Part shown: piece by piece, positions 1-12,200 of the stretch
Numbering within the stretch: the stretch's first letter is position 1
Layout of the letters: the number at the start of each line of letters is the position of its first letter
DNA from: Otis tarda
Taxonomy: Eukaryota > Chordata > Aves > Otidiformes > Otididae
NCBI GenBank assembly: GCA_026413225.1
Contig: CM048552.1
Coordinates: forward strand, 215,040,553-215,104,552
DNA: 64,000 nt
Direction of reading: 5' to 3'
Notes under the pieces: model-generated
Told to the model about the DNA's origin: nothing
Database searches by the model: none
What the model saw: the letters and a program-made list of their open reading frames with translations, nothing else
Translations under genes and position numbers: made by a program

Positions 1-352
1 GGCTCCAGCCCTTGCTTTGGTGCCGGCAGAGCAGAGTCTGCTCCTTGAGATGGGAGAGGTGGGATCTTGGGGAGCAGATGCTTCTTCTTGGGTGTTTTTT
101 TTCCCTGCAGTGAATTGTGAAGTTGCCAAGTGCCGGCCGTGGTGTTGCTTAGCCCGCGGCAGAGGAGCCCCCCCACCAGCCCCGTCTCCTGAAATTAAGG
201 AAAAACGCAAGAAACAGGGTGGGTGGGAGATGTTCTTTCCTTGGGATGCCCTCCACCCCGGTTCCTGGCAGGAGCTGGGTCGGGACTTGGAGGTGGATGT
301 CACATCCAAAACCAATGTGCTCCACAGCCACCAGCAGCTCCATGTACTCACC

Positions 353-418
353 TGGTCCCTGTTGGAACCCACGCGTAATTTTGGCCTCCACGAGGTCTTG
401 CAGAAGCTCTGGGTTCAC
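353..418 (-). other. Exon-like 66 bp segment, unassigned
   Basis: On the minus strand, GTTGCTGCAG (acceptor-like) precedes 66 bp that read NPELLQDLVEAKITRGFQQ, followed by CAG and a consensus donor GTGAGT. The length is a multiple of three and the sense is protein-like. I do not recognise the peptide and no adjoining exon was found, so it could be chance. Confidence 0.15.
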
Positions 419-613
419 TGCAGCAACACCTTTGGCCCCTCATTACTCCTAATTTGCACCCGAGCAGGTGAGAGCCCCGGCACTTGGGGGTTTGGTTAGA
501 AATGCTGCTTTTTTTTTTACATTTCTGAGTTTCCATCTCAAGGAGCATTTAGAGGCTTTCTCCAGCCTGGTGGGGCATCATGGAGGGGATGCCTGACCAG
601 CCCAGGAGACCAA

Positions 614-800
614 AATCACAGAACCACAGAATGGTTTGGGTGGGAAGGGACCTTCAAAGCCCACCCAGCCCAACCCCCCTGCCAGGAGCAGGGACATCTC
701 CAACCACATCAGGTTGCTCACAGCCCCGGCCAACCTGGCCTGGAATGTTTCCAGGGATGGGGCATCCACCGCCTCTCTGGGCAAAAATGTTGCTCCCCAC
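614..800 (-). mobile_element. CR1 LINE 3' end fragment
   Basis: The segment contains the antisense CR1 tail: the degenerate ATTCTGTGGTTCTG end, CTTCAAAGCCCACCCAGCCC, GGAGCAGGGACATCTCCAAC and GGGGCATCCACCGCCTCTCT. It is 5' truncated to under 200 bp. Confidence 0.9.
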
Positions 801-1169
801 CCCGCAGGAACCGGATTTTCCGTCCGGCACTCAGCTCTGACCCAGGATCCAGCCAGTTTTGATGTGGAAAAGCCTTTTTTTCCAGGGTTAGAGCAGCTTT
901 ATCTGCCCAGTCCTGGTGTGGGATGGACTCAGGTGGACCATCCCTGGACCACGGTGGACAGCGCTGCAGAGCCCGCGGGAGCAGGCACGTCCCCCTCCTT
1001 TGGTGGTGGCCAGGAGTTGTGTGTCCCCGCACTGAAGATCCCACCACAGCCTTATCCCAGCTGGAGAACGTCACCTCCAGGCGAAGGATGAGAAGATGAG
1101 GACAACTGGTGTGGATCAGGACCAACCTGACCTCCAGCGGCATGCACGGGGAGGTGACGCAGGGATGGT

Positions 1170-1225
1170 TTCCACCGGGATTTTAGCAAAGCTTTTGACA
1201 ACATCTCCACTAGCATCCCCATGGC
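1170..1225 (+). mobile_element. Possible relic of LINE reverse transcriptase
   Basis: GATTTTAGCAAAGCTTTTGA translates to DFSKAFD, the widely conserved reverse-transcriptase motif of CR1-type LINEs. The flanks do not extend the match clearly, so this is a decayed fragment or a coincidence. Confidence 0.35.
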
Positions 1226-2475
1226 CAAACCAGCAGGTATCCCTAGGATACAGGGATGGGAGTGGGCGAGGGTGGCTGAAGGAGATGGTGGGCTCCTTTG
1301 TGACACATCTGCTGGCCCAGCCAGGTCCCATCCCACCTGAATTTACTCCTAAACTCCTTCAGAAGCCCAGCACCGGTGGATGTGGTGGGGCAGGTGAAAG
1401 GCTGGAGAGATGCGGTCCCTTGGGCTTGAGTGCAGCCATGTAGGACAGAAGGAACGCCAGAAGTTCATCATTAGAAGAAAAATCTCATTATTTGTAGGTT
1501 ATTATTGAAAAAGTACGGCGGGGAGGGCTGCCCCGGCAGAAGACGTGGTGGTGGTGGGCGAGCAGGACATGGGGCAGGCGCGGCGATGGAGGAGGAGGAG
1601 GATGAGGAGGAGCATCAGGTCTGCTCTTGGATAAACAGGTCCAAAGTCTTCAAGACCCCAAATTTAGCAGCCTGGATGACCCCAGATGCTACGTCCCAGC
1701 TCCGGTGCACCCCGGCAGGCGTAGCACGGCGTTTCGGCCCCCGTTCGCAGGGACGGTGAGGCTGGGAGCGTGGGGCGGTCGATTCACCGCTGGGAGTGAC
1801 GATGACGTCCCTGTGAGTCGATTCCTGGCATCCCGCGCCTTGGCACGGGACGGGCACCGCGCGGCGTCCACCCAGACCCTCTGCGACGCCGCGTCCGCGC
1901 TGAGGGATGAGGAGGGAGCCGCGCTGACCACGGCCGCTCCGGGCACCCCGTGCGGAGGCTGCGTCCCTTCCCTGGAGGCGGTTGGGCAGGAGGTGGCCTG
2001 GGGACAGCGGAGCGGCCCTGGGGACCGTGGCTGGGATGCAGGGGGATGAAAGCAGGCGCGGGGCTGGGATTCCGGACTGGGGGACCGGGTGTCCCCGCTG
2101 ATGCCTCCGTGAGCGGCTCTGCCCACGCCGGGGTGTTTTGAGGACCACGGATGGGCGTTGGCGCAGGGATGGGGCCCAGCCCCGGGGACACGCTCCTGGC
2201 TGTCCCCGCGCGCCGCAGGGGACCTGGGAAGAGCGGCGACGTCCCCAGGGCGGCCGGGACCCGGCAGACGTGGGTCCCCAAACCAGTCCCCACCAGCACT
2301 CCCGTCACTGGGGCTGATCCAGCAGCAGCCGGCGCTGAGCTCTGCCAGCCCCCCGAAACCAGCGGTCCCCTGCGCCGGCGTCCCCCCCGTCCCGGCAGCC
2401 TGCACCCCTTCTCGCGGCAGGGCCGGTAGCCGGGAACCTGCGCCGGGCCCAGAAGCCCGTGTCACACGGCCGGGG

Positions 2476-2492
2476 AATAAAATAAAATTAAA
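2476..2492 (+). terminator. Stacked poly(A) signals on + strand
   Basis: Two overlapping AATAAA hexamers and one ATTAAA lie within 17 bp, followed about 30 bp later by a GT-rich stretch. This would suit the 3' end of a + strand gene converging on POLD3, where CHRDL2 lies in human. No coding exon was recognised upstream, so it may be only an A-rich patch. Confidence 0.25.
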
Positions 2493-2947
2493 GCTCGTTA
2501 AGCACTTAGAGAAGGGTTTGCGCTGAGGGGGTGCGAGCGGGGAGGCGGGGGGGCCGCGCATCTCAATGCTGGGCTGTTTAGAAGGGAGAATTTAATAACA
2601 GGGGGGTTGGTTTTTTACGGCAATAGATTTATTCCACCTGGGCTAAGAAATGCATTCCACATCTGCCGAGCCGTGTAACCAGACTCTAATTAAAATCGTG
2701 CGCCAAGCGAGGGCCCGGCTGTGAAACACAAAGCTGGCTTTTAGAGCGGCTGGGAACCGCGGCTCGCGCCGAGCCCCGGGCCCGCGGCCAGGCGGCCGTG
2801 GGGCGGCGGAGGCCGGCAGGACGGGCGCGGGGTTGGCGGGGTGGCTTTTCGGGTGCTCGTTTTCCTCGCTGCGGGGCGAGGAGGGGTGCGCGGCTCCGGG
2901 ATGGGTGGGGGTGGAGGGTGGTGGTTGTGTGTACGCAGGGAACTCGG

Positions 2948-4040
2948 GCATGGTGACACCTGTGGGCATGGGGTGGCCTTGGGGACAAGGTGACACCCAT
3001 GTGGATGGAAGTGACCATGGGGACAAGGTGACATCCATGCGTGTGCAGGGACCCTGGGAGAAGGTGACACCCATGGGTGACACCCCTGTAGCGACCATGG
3101 GGACGGATTGGCATCCATGTGGATGGAGTGACCATGGGGACAAGGTGATGTCCATGATGTCCATGTGTGCAGGGACCCTGGGACAAGGTGACATCCATGT
3201 GTGTGCAGGGACCCTGGGAGAAGGTGACACCCACAGGTGACACCCATGTAGTGACCATGGGGACAGGTTGACATCCATGTGGATGGAGTGACCATGGGGA
3301 CAAGGTGACGCCCATGTACATGCAGGGAACCTGGGAGAAGGTGACAGCCACAGGTGACACCCCTGTAGTGACCACGGGGACAGATTGGCATCCATGTGGA
3401 TAGAGTGACCATGGGGACAAGGTGATGTCCATGTGTGCAGGGACCCTGGGACAAGGTGACATCCATGTGCGTGCAGGGACCCTGGGAGAAGGTGACACCC
3501 ATGGGTGACATGCCTGGAGTGACCATGGGGACAGGTTGACACCCATGTGGATGGGGTGACCATGGGGACAAGGTGATGTCCATGTGTGTGCAGGGATCCT
3601 AGGAGGTGACGTGCACGTGTCTGCACGGTGACAGTGGGGACAGGGTGGCATCGTTGTGTGCATGGTGGCAGTGACACCCGTGCGCTTGTGGTGACCAGGG
3701 CATGGGGTGATGTCCACGTGTGCACAGTGGCCACAGGGACAGGGTGGTGTCCACGCACAATCAGTGACATGAGGACAGGGTGGTGTCCACCTGTATGCAG
3801 TCACCATGGGGACAGGGCGACATCCACACACCTGCAATGACCATGGGACGGGGTGACGTCCACGTAGGAGCGACATGGGGACAGGGCGATGACGTCCACA
3901 TGGACGTTGCGACCAAGGGGACAAGGTGACAGCTGTGCGCTCAGAGACGGTGACAGCCAGCGGTGGGATGGCCCACGGGACGGCTGCTCCTCACGCACCA
4001 GCAGCCTCACGGGGACAGGGTGACGTCCAGTCCAGGTGAC
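2948..4040. repeat. Array A: GGGGACAAGGTGAC minisatellite
   Basis: Composite repeats contain GACCATGGGGACAAGGTGA (starting near 3012, 3131, 3290, 3408 and 3559), blocks like CAGGGACCCTGGGA and CATCCATGTGGATGGAGTG. Spacing between major blocks is irregular, about 118-159 bp. Order is good to about 3610; only degenerate GGGGACAGGGTGG-type blocks remain to about 4040. Three minus-strand frames of 280-412 codons cross it and are not credible genes. Confidence 0.9.
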
Positions 4041-7000
4041 ACCCCCGCCCAGGTGACAGCGGCCGGGTTCCAGGGCTGAAAGGCCGCCCTGTGCGCGCGG
4101 TGGCGGGACACCCGCGCGGCGATTTTACGGCCCCGCGCGCTCCAGCCTCGCATTTACCGAACAAACAGCGGGTCTGTCTGGGGTTTAACAGCCCGCTCCT
4201 CCAGACAGCGGCGAAACGCGCCAGCTCCGACCGAGAAACTAATGAGCCCTTCGAAACAGCTCGTACGGGAGTCGTGAAATTAAAAAAAAAAAAATAAATA
4301 AAAAAACCCCGAGCGCTCGCTGCCAAGGAAAATACACTTCCCTAGTAAAGCATGAGTAATAAGTGGCACTTTTCACGGGGTGAAGATATAACTTTTCATG
4401 AAAATACCAAATAAGGCTCCACGCGAAAGGTGGATGGCCTTTCTATTGATTTTTTTTTTTTTTCCCCTCTCTCCTCTTTTTTCCCCCCCTTTCTTTTCCT
4501 TCGCGAGATGATGGTGCGTTTTCCCGAGCACCCGGTTACGCGGCCGGGTTCCCGGCGCAGCCCAGCTCGGGTTCCTTCGCCGTGAGGTGAAATGAGAAGG
4601 GAATGGAAAAACAGGAGCTGCCGCTCCGCGAGGCTTTCTATTTTTAAAAGGTGAAAAATATCTATTTTCAGACACCAGCCCAGGAAGCGCTGGGGTGAAG
4701 CGACGCGGCGGGACGCGAGGAGTAAACAAGCACCGGGACGTGCCGGGCGGCGCGGGAGCCGCCGCTCTGAGGATGCTCCTGGGGACGGGGACAGCGTGGG
4801 CCACCACGAGCCACGGAGGTGGCCGCAGGGAGATGGGGGTTGCGTTAAAGGGCTGCTGGGCTCAGCGCCCGTGGAGATGTTCAGCACCCACGGAGGGTGC
4901 TCAGCACCCAGGGAGGATGGCCGACCTCCCCCAGCACCGTGGTCCCGGGAGGGGGTGCTCAGCTGCTGGCCCGTGGTACCCACCGTGGGAGGGTTGGGTG
5001 GAAAATCCACCTCCAAAATCCCGCAGCTGCTTTTTCTCCTTGCACGTTGCAGCTCTGCTCTCCCCTCCACCAAGCTGAAGGTCCTGGTGACGCTCTCCAG
5101 GCCGGATCTGTCGGTGGCCGCGCCCTCGTGCTCACCCCTTGGCCCCATCTGCCGTGTCTTCTCCGGTGCAGACACCTACCGTGCCACGTTGCAGCCCACC
5201 AGGCAGAAGCCCCAGCTCAGAGAACGTTCTGTTGGGGCTTAAATATTGTTGCCGTGGTTTTGCACAGCTGCCAGTTTAATTTCCAGACTCATGGATGCTG
5301 GACGGGACCCCTCGAGGTCTTCGGTGCCGAGCCCCGAAGCAGAACCAGCTTTGATTTGAGATCCAGCTCCAAAATTGGAGCAGGCACTCAGGGGTCCCTG
5401 TAAGAGTCACCTCAACCGGGTGAGTTGTCCTGGTGCGCTGCTGGTTTCCAAACCGGGAGATTTTGGGATGCTCCAGGCAACTTCCAGGCACCACCCCCTT
5501 CCTCTGAGCCCTGCAGAAGATGCAGATTAAGATAGAAAACCTCTTAAAAACAAACAAAGAGACCAAATAACGAGTTAAGCCATGCAATTTGTGCACCGTT
5601 CCTGGCAGGAGAGGGGCTGAAAACATCAGATAATGGCCCAGCAACCCTGGAAGGAGTTCTGCCGAAACTCAGCACCGCTAGCGCCTTGCGGCCAGGAGAC
5701 ACGAACGTTGCTGGAGTCACCCACAATTTTCCTTAAAGTAGTCAAAAACTGGGGATGGATGAGGAACCGGGCTTTGTCAGAGGTCAGCGTGGCCCATCCT
5801 GGTCCAGGGATGGCACCGACCGCTCCTCCCTGCCCTGGGTGGCACCCGGGGCCGGGACAAGGACCAAGAGATCGGCAGAACCATCTCAGCAGCTTCCTTG
5901 GGATGGGGACGCTGGCGCGGCAGCCCGTGCCGCTGGCCACGACCACGAGTGGTTTTGATGGGGCAAGAGCCGCCGTCGAGCTTCCGCGGGGATCTCGGCA
6001 TCGCCTGACGCGACGGAGGGTGCCCCGAACCCAGCCCGGCAGCACCCGCACCCCGTACGCACCCCGAGGTGCTGCGGCCCGTTCCCCAGAGCCGGGGCGA
6101 AGCGAGGCGCTGACGTAGGGCCCTGGCAAGCGCCCGCTCTCCCCTCCGCCGCGCGCTTGGCCTCGCCGAATTTTGTTTCCTTATAAGGCCCTGCTGCTCC
6201 AGGCTCCCCTCTCCGGTATCTGCGGCTGAGCTGGCATCGCCTCTTCGGAGAGCAAAACAATTCCCCGCAGGCCGTGGGGAAGTCGGGACACCCTCCTGCC
6301 CGCTGTTTGTCCTCCCGCGTGAGCGCCCAGCAGCGCTTCCTCCGATCCCTCTGGTTTTTTCTTTAACCAGATAAAGGCCGGCCGACCCCAGAGCGGGAAA
6401 CGCGGAGGGGTTGTTTTTTTTTTTCCTGGCAGGAAGGGGGGTTGTAAAGCAGCTCAGCCGTTTTCCCAAACAAGGGACGGGGATTTTTCATCCCTGGGAG
6501 CAGCGTTTCTCGCCCCTTCCCAGTTGCTGGTTCAGAGGAACCTCGGCCAACAGAAGCCCTCTGCGTGAGTTTTGCCCCAGAACGTCTGACGGTGCAACTC
6601 CTTCAGCTTCTTTCCCCACCTGGAAAATGAGGATGAAGCTTTCTCCGTCTGAAAAAAAGGCTTTCAGGGAGCCCGAGCAAAGAAACGCTACAAAATGTGC
6701 TATTTAGTGGGATATTAAATGAACAACCAACCTCTCCCACCGCCTCGTTGGAGGCATCGCTCTTCTGAGGGCATAAAGGGAGACGCAGGGGGAAGAGGAG
6801 AGGAAATCCCTAACGATCTCTCTATCTCCAGGACGAGGTTTTGGACCCCGAGCACAAAATCCAAGCGCTGAGCCGACCGCGGGGCTCCTGGCTCCGAGCT
6901 GCCGCCGCCTCCCGGCCGTTTCGCCCCCCACCAGCCGGCGGGTGCCAAACGGGCGACATCTGCGCCCCGGCAGCAAGAGGGAACCTTCTCCTCACCCAGC

Positions 7001-8179
7001 AGCTCGGGCACCCAGCCCCGCTCCTCGCTCCCACACGGCGCCTGGGGACGCTCCAGCCTCGCCAAGGGGCATCCAGGGACCCGAGGCCCCCCTGGGGCTG
7101 GCAGCCCATGAAGAGCAGGAGGAGGGGGAGTATTAGATCATGATTTTTGGAAGTCTGAAGTTCGCCTATGTCCTGCTTCTTCAGACATTAAGTCATTTTC
7201 CTGAGGAAGTCGCCTATGACGTTGATCTGGTTACAGAGGGAGCCGGGGTGGAGCAGCGGGCTCCGGTTAGACCACGGCGAGAGGTGAGGTGCAGGAGCGC
7301 TGGGACACCGCGTCCTGTCAACATCTGCCACAGAAACGAGCCTCAAGGGGTCCATTCACCACAGATCCCGATCGTTTGAGATGTTCTGACTCACATTGCA
7401 GATGCTCTAAGCCCTGGTTTCGATGGAAGAACTCTCTGCCCGCTCCACCAGGGATATTCTTCCACGCAGCCAAATGCCGCAGCAGCCACCGGAAATCGGG
7501 ATGGAGCACGTCATTTAATGAACAGCAAGGACACAAGGAAAAAAAATCTCTCTTTAGTGGCTTTTGTCACTTAACATTACTTTGCAAAATACACCCCAAA
7601 TTCTACCAAGAAAAACAGAAACTTTACAGCAGTATTTCTTTCCGGAACAGTTAAATTTTCTCCATAAAAGTCAGAACAAGGTTGTTCACTCTTTCCCCGC
7701 GGACCTCTGCCGCCCACGGCACCCGAACGCACCACGAGAGCACGAAACCTTTCTCGGCTTGTGCAGCAGCTCTGCTTTTGGGTGCCCGTGAGCACCGGGC
7801 CAGTTCTGCCTTCCCTCGTCTTCCCCTTATTTTCCCTCTAAGTCTCCAATTCAGAAAGTCCGGAGTTGAAGTTTTTAAGGCTTAGGGTGCGGAGCTGAGC
7901 TCACCCCTGAAAACCCCCGACAGCAGCGATGCGTGCCGCTGAACTCGCCCACCTTGTGTCCTAACGCAGGCTCGGGCGCAAATCCAGAGAGGCCGCTGGT
8001 TTTAAGCGGACCCTCTCGCATCTGCTGACATCAGTCGCCCACCTGGGAGCCCGCACCCAGCCAAGCTTCAGAAACGCTCGGCACCCATCCTCTGGGAAAA
8101 CCCGGCCTTTGCTATATCCACCTATCCAATTTAGCAGCAGCAAAGCAGAAGGCACCCAAAACGACGACTCGTTTCTGCT
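4041..8179. other. Intergenic DNA between array A and the POLD3 3' end
   Basis: No gene or clear repeat was recognised. The part at 4100-4450 alternates CpG-rich and AT-rich segments and has a consensus CArG box. The part at 5600-7100 is GC-rich with several overlapping frames of 60-230 codons, none with recognisable domains. Short homopolymers occur at about 4270-4305 and 4450-4485. Confidence 0.5.
4407..4416. promoter_or_regulatory. Consensus CArG box (CCAAATAAGG)
   Basis: The 10 bp match CC(A/T)6GG exactly, the SRF-binding consensus, within an AT-rich stretch. Its function is unknown and a chance match is possible. Confidence 0.25.
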
Positions 8180-9215
8180 TAACGGGACTGCAGTGCTTTA
8201 TTGGTCTCCAGTCACCGGTTCCCGAGGACCGTTCGCTGTGACACGCCTCCTGCGGCGGGCAGATGACGACATGTCCTAGAAAACCACTCTCCTGTCATCT
8301 CCTTTACGCCTGTGAAAGAAAACTTCAGGCAAACCAAAACCTCCGAAGCCGAGAAGCAGCACGCTGTTCCTCACAGACGAGAGCAGGTACGCGACTGGTG
8401 TTAGCGGAAACGCCCTCTCATCGCCCTTCCCTTCAACTCGTCGGCTTCCAAGGTTAAAGGGACCACTGCTTTCCCAGTGACGGCAAAGCCTCCCCCCATT
8501 ACACCCAGCCAGCTGCGTGGGAAGCCTCAAAGATGTTTCTGCAAAGACAACGGCACCAGCAGCGGCCCCACCCGAGCCACTTACAGAGGATGTGTTGAAG
8601 GAGGAAAAAGAGTAAGAGAACTTTATACGCACCGCTTTGTCCAAAAAAGATTATGAAAGGCAGAGTAAAAACCATTTACCAGTCTTACGGGGAAAGTTAA
8701 GTTCATTTCATTCAGCCAAAGCTGAAGCAGGCGTTCAGTATTTGAAGACCTGCTACGTTAGAGCTTCTAACCAACGTGAACGTTTAGATCGATCTACAGA
8801 GCTGAGGGTGTAAAAAGAAGGGGAAAAAAAAAAAATAGGATACCACAACTCGACTGCTAGTTTAGTCCAGCTACCACTCCTGGAACAGGCCTTCAGCCCT
8901 GAACAGGTCAAAGGCCGTGTTAAAAAAATAACATTTCACGTGAACAGATTAACAGTCTTTGAAGGTTCCTCTAGATTTTGCTTCTAGCTGGCAATTCCCA
9001 CACCGCTTAGTAAAGACGACTGAAATTATTGCAGTAACAAATAAAACTTTTCTCCGATACAAAATCTAGTCCAGAGGGCTTACTTACACAGTAAGCAAGA
9101 TATCTTACGTAACTGAAGATGGCACGTTGTTCTCCTCCAACGCAGCAGCTTGCAGAAAGTCACCGAAAAGAGCAACACTCCCAAGCTGCCAAAAGGACCG
9201 GGAGAAAGACCCAGT
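8180..9215 (-). other. POLD3: POLD3 3' untranslated region
   Basis: About 1.0 kb lies between the POLD3 stop and the first good poly(A) signal on the minus strand. It contains short A/T runs and no recognisable open frame or repeat. The 3' end is inferred from the signal at 8197-8202; no transcript evidence is available. Confidence 0.6.
8197..8202 (-). terminator. POLD3 polyadenylation signal AATAAA
   Basis: TTTATT on the + strand reads AATAAA on the - strand, followed by GCACTGCAGTCCCG and a less structured tail. It is the first canonical hexamer downstream of the POLD3 stop codon, about 1.0 kb away. Cleavage would be expected about 10-25 nt further, near 8175-8185. Confidence 0.6.
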
Positions 9216-12200
9216 TCACTTCTTCTGGAAGAAGCCCATGATAGAGACCTGTTTGTTGGCTCTGTTGGCAGCAGCTGCCCCTTTCTTCAGGCTCTTCTTT
9301 TCCTCCTTCGGTTCCTTCTTCATGGGCAGCGCAGGAGGTTTGTGTACAGCTGGTGGCTTGGACTTGGCAAAGTCATCCTCGCTATCTGTGCAGGATTCAC
9401 TCTCGTAAACCTTCTCAGTCACTGGTTAAAAGAAAAGGAGACGATGATGGGTAAGCCTGTGTACCAAGGAGAAGAGACCTCCCCACCACATTTCTGGAAA
9501 TGAGCATTTTGGGTTCAAGGAGGACATGTCAGATGCAGGAATTAAGTCCGTTGCTCGAGGTTACGCAGTGGACCCAGATGACTGGACTGGCTTTCCATCC
9601 ACGGCATCAAACTGCCTCCCTCTTCCTTAAGTGTAAGGCGGCAGGTTAGTGACTCAAGAGCTTTAATGTCACCCCGCTCTTTCAAAACAGCTTGGTGACA
9701 CCATACACACGCCTTGAACAGCCCAAGGCTCTCCACTGGGAAGGGCCCTGGAGAGGACAGTTCCCTCTCCAAATCTACGCAAGCATTGTCCTCTTCTAGA
9801 AACGAGGGTCAGCTGCGCTGAAGACCTCCACAGCTAAAGCTGTGCCTGGGACTGGCCTGCAGCCCTCAGCTCAACCTGCCCAGGCTGACAAGCAGTTACC
9901 AGGAAGCGATGAACCTGAACTACAGATCAGGATCTGTAGTTTCTCATTAGATGATGGAATATCATAGAATCATAGAATGACATGGTTGGATGGGACCTAT
10001 AAGATCATCTAGTCCAACCGTCTTCCCACTACCATTGCTGCCACAGCTACTAAACCATATCTTGTAGCTCCTCATCAAGCCGCCTCTTGAACACTGCCAG
10101 GGACGGCGACTCCACCACCTCCCTGGGCAGGCCATTCCAGCGCCTGACCACTCTTTGGGAGAAAAACTTTTTCCTCACGTCCAATCTAAACCTCCTCTGG
10201 TACAACTTGTGGCCATTTCCTCGGGTCCTGCTTGTTGCCTGGGAGAAGAGGCCAAACCCCTGCTCACCACAACCTGCCTTCAGGAAGCTATGGAGTGCAA
10301 TGAGGTCTCCCCTGAGCCTCCTCTTCTCCAGACTAAACAATCTCAGCTCTCTCAGCCGCCCCTCATAAGACTTGTGCTCCAGACCCCTCACCAGCTTTGT
10401 TGCCCTTCTCTGGACACGTTCCAGGGCTTCAATGTCTTTCTTGCAGTGAGGGGCCCAAAACTGAACACAATACTCGAGGTGCGGCCTCACCAGCGCCGAA
10501 TACAGGGGGACGATTACCTCCCTGCTCCTGCTGGCCACACTATTTCTAATGCAGGCCAGGATGCCGTTGGCCCTCTTGGCCACCTGGGCACACTGTCGGC
10601 TCATGTTCAGCTGAGCATCAACCAAGACCCCCAAGTAAAATATCTATTTTCATAGAATCGTAGAGTAGTTTGGGTTGGAAGGGAGCGTTCAAGCCCACCC
10701 AGCCCAACCCCCCTGCCAGGAGCAGGGACATCTCCAACCACATCAGGTTGCTCAGAGCCCCGGCCAACCTGGCCTGGAATGTTTCCAGGGATGGGGCATC
10801 CACCGCCTCTCTGCGCAACCTGGGACACTGCTCCACCACCCTCAGGGTAAAAAATTGTTTCCTAATATCCAGTCTGAATCTGCCTCCCTCTGCTTTGAAA
10901 CCATGACCCCTCGTCCTGTCCCAGCAGGCCCTGCTGAAGAGTCTCTCCCCACCTTCCCTGCAGCCCCCTTTGGGCACTGGGAGCCGCTCTCAGCTCTCCC
11001 CGGAGCCTCCTCTTCTCCAGGCTGAACAGCCCCAGCTCTCTCAGCCTGGCCTCACCGCAGAGGGGCTCCAGCCCTCTCAGCATCTGCGTGGCCTCCTCTG
11101 GACCCTCTCCAGCAGCTCCACGTCCTTCTGATGTTGGGGGCTCCAGAGCTGGACGCAGTATTTTATGGTTCAAAACCACCATTCTGACTTGGCCCAATTT
11201 CCACAGGGGCCAAAACAACCAGATTGTCCTGAAATCCAGACAAAACAACCCCGAGGCAGATCCAGCCTTCCCTCACCAGCACTGCATACATCAGATGGCC
11301 AGGGGAAAAGAAAAGAAAAGAAAAAAAAAATGAAGGAAATGTATTGCACCTTGGAGATGAGAGAAGGAGCACAAAACCTTGGGGGCAGCTTCTTTCTATA
11401 CAGGCGGGCAAGCAGGGCAAATATAAAGAAATCTCTTAAAAAAAAAAGCCAAACTCACGAGTGAAATCAAGGCCTGTGACTGAATGGGACTGGCAGCTCA
11501 CTGCCGTCAGCCTCCGGTGATGGAAAGCTAAGGGATAGAAACCGACGCTCACGGAAATTAAACTGGAGTCAGCTCCGCTGCTGAAAGCCGTCGTTAGATC
11601 CTGTAAATGTTGTTATATCAGCTTTCCCAGCAGTGCTCTGGTATTCTTCTAGCAAGCCATTTTTCTTTAGCAACTGTATTCTTTCAAACAGATGTCCTAA
11701 CTTCCCTTCTTCTGGGAAATTGGCTTCCACTTGTATTAATGCATCAAATTAAATAAGGTTTTCTACGTAAGCGGAGACCGGGAAGAGGAACGGTCTGAAA
11801 TCCTGCGCCGCAGAGCTAGCAGATGCGCAAGCAGGGACCGTAAAGCCAAGCTAACCTCTGCTCACATGGACCTGGCTTTTCAGGGAGCAGCTTTACCAGA
11901 CCTCCGGCTGCTTCCGGAGCTTTACAAAGTTATCGCTTTGTCATCCCTCTCGGTTATTGTCGGTAACTCCCAAAACGTGCACTTAATCCCCTCCAATTGC
12001 AAGATACCACAGCTTAGATCAGCTTTCTCTTACTGAGATCTCAGCTGAACTGTAAAACTCTGCGCTTGCAGCAGCTACGGGCACACAGCTAGTTACTGAC
12101 GCTCGGCTCGCAGCCAGGCTCACTAAATCACCGTAACTCAAATTATGCGAGCTTCTAACTTAAACCGGTGCTGTAAAAGGAATTTATCTACAACGTGCAC

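Larger units (their letters stand above)
1..2947. other. Left-edge intergenic DNA, no identified gene
   Basis: The region is GC-rich, with a CpG-dense stretch at about 1680-2450. It contains a CR1 tail (614-800), a possible LINE fragment near 1170-1225, a GAG-rich run at about 1585-1612 and stacked poly(A) signals at 2476-2492. Human synteny predicts CHRDL2 on the + strand to the left of POLD3, but I could not recognise any CHRDL2 cysteine-rich exon here. Confidence 0.5.

Noticed and set aside
2643-3924. Minus-strand frames of 375, 412 and 280 codons with HGH/SPWS repeats
   Set aside because: They lie over array A in three frames at once and have no family resemblance.
7140-7379. 79-codon + frame beginning MIFGSLKFAYVLLL
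   Set aside because: A hydrophobic start but no continuation, splice context or family match.
10050-10634. 194-codon frame as a host gene
   Set aside because: The peptide is the C-terminal part of a CR1 LINE reverse-transcriptase ORF, 5' truncated with its normal 3' tail.
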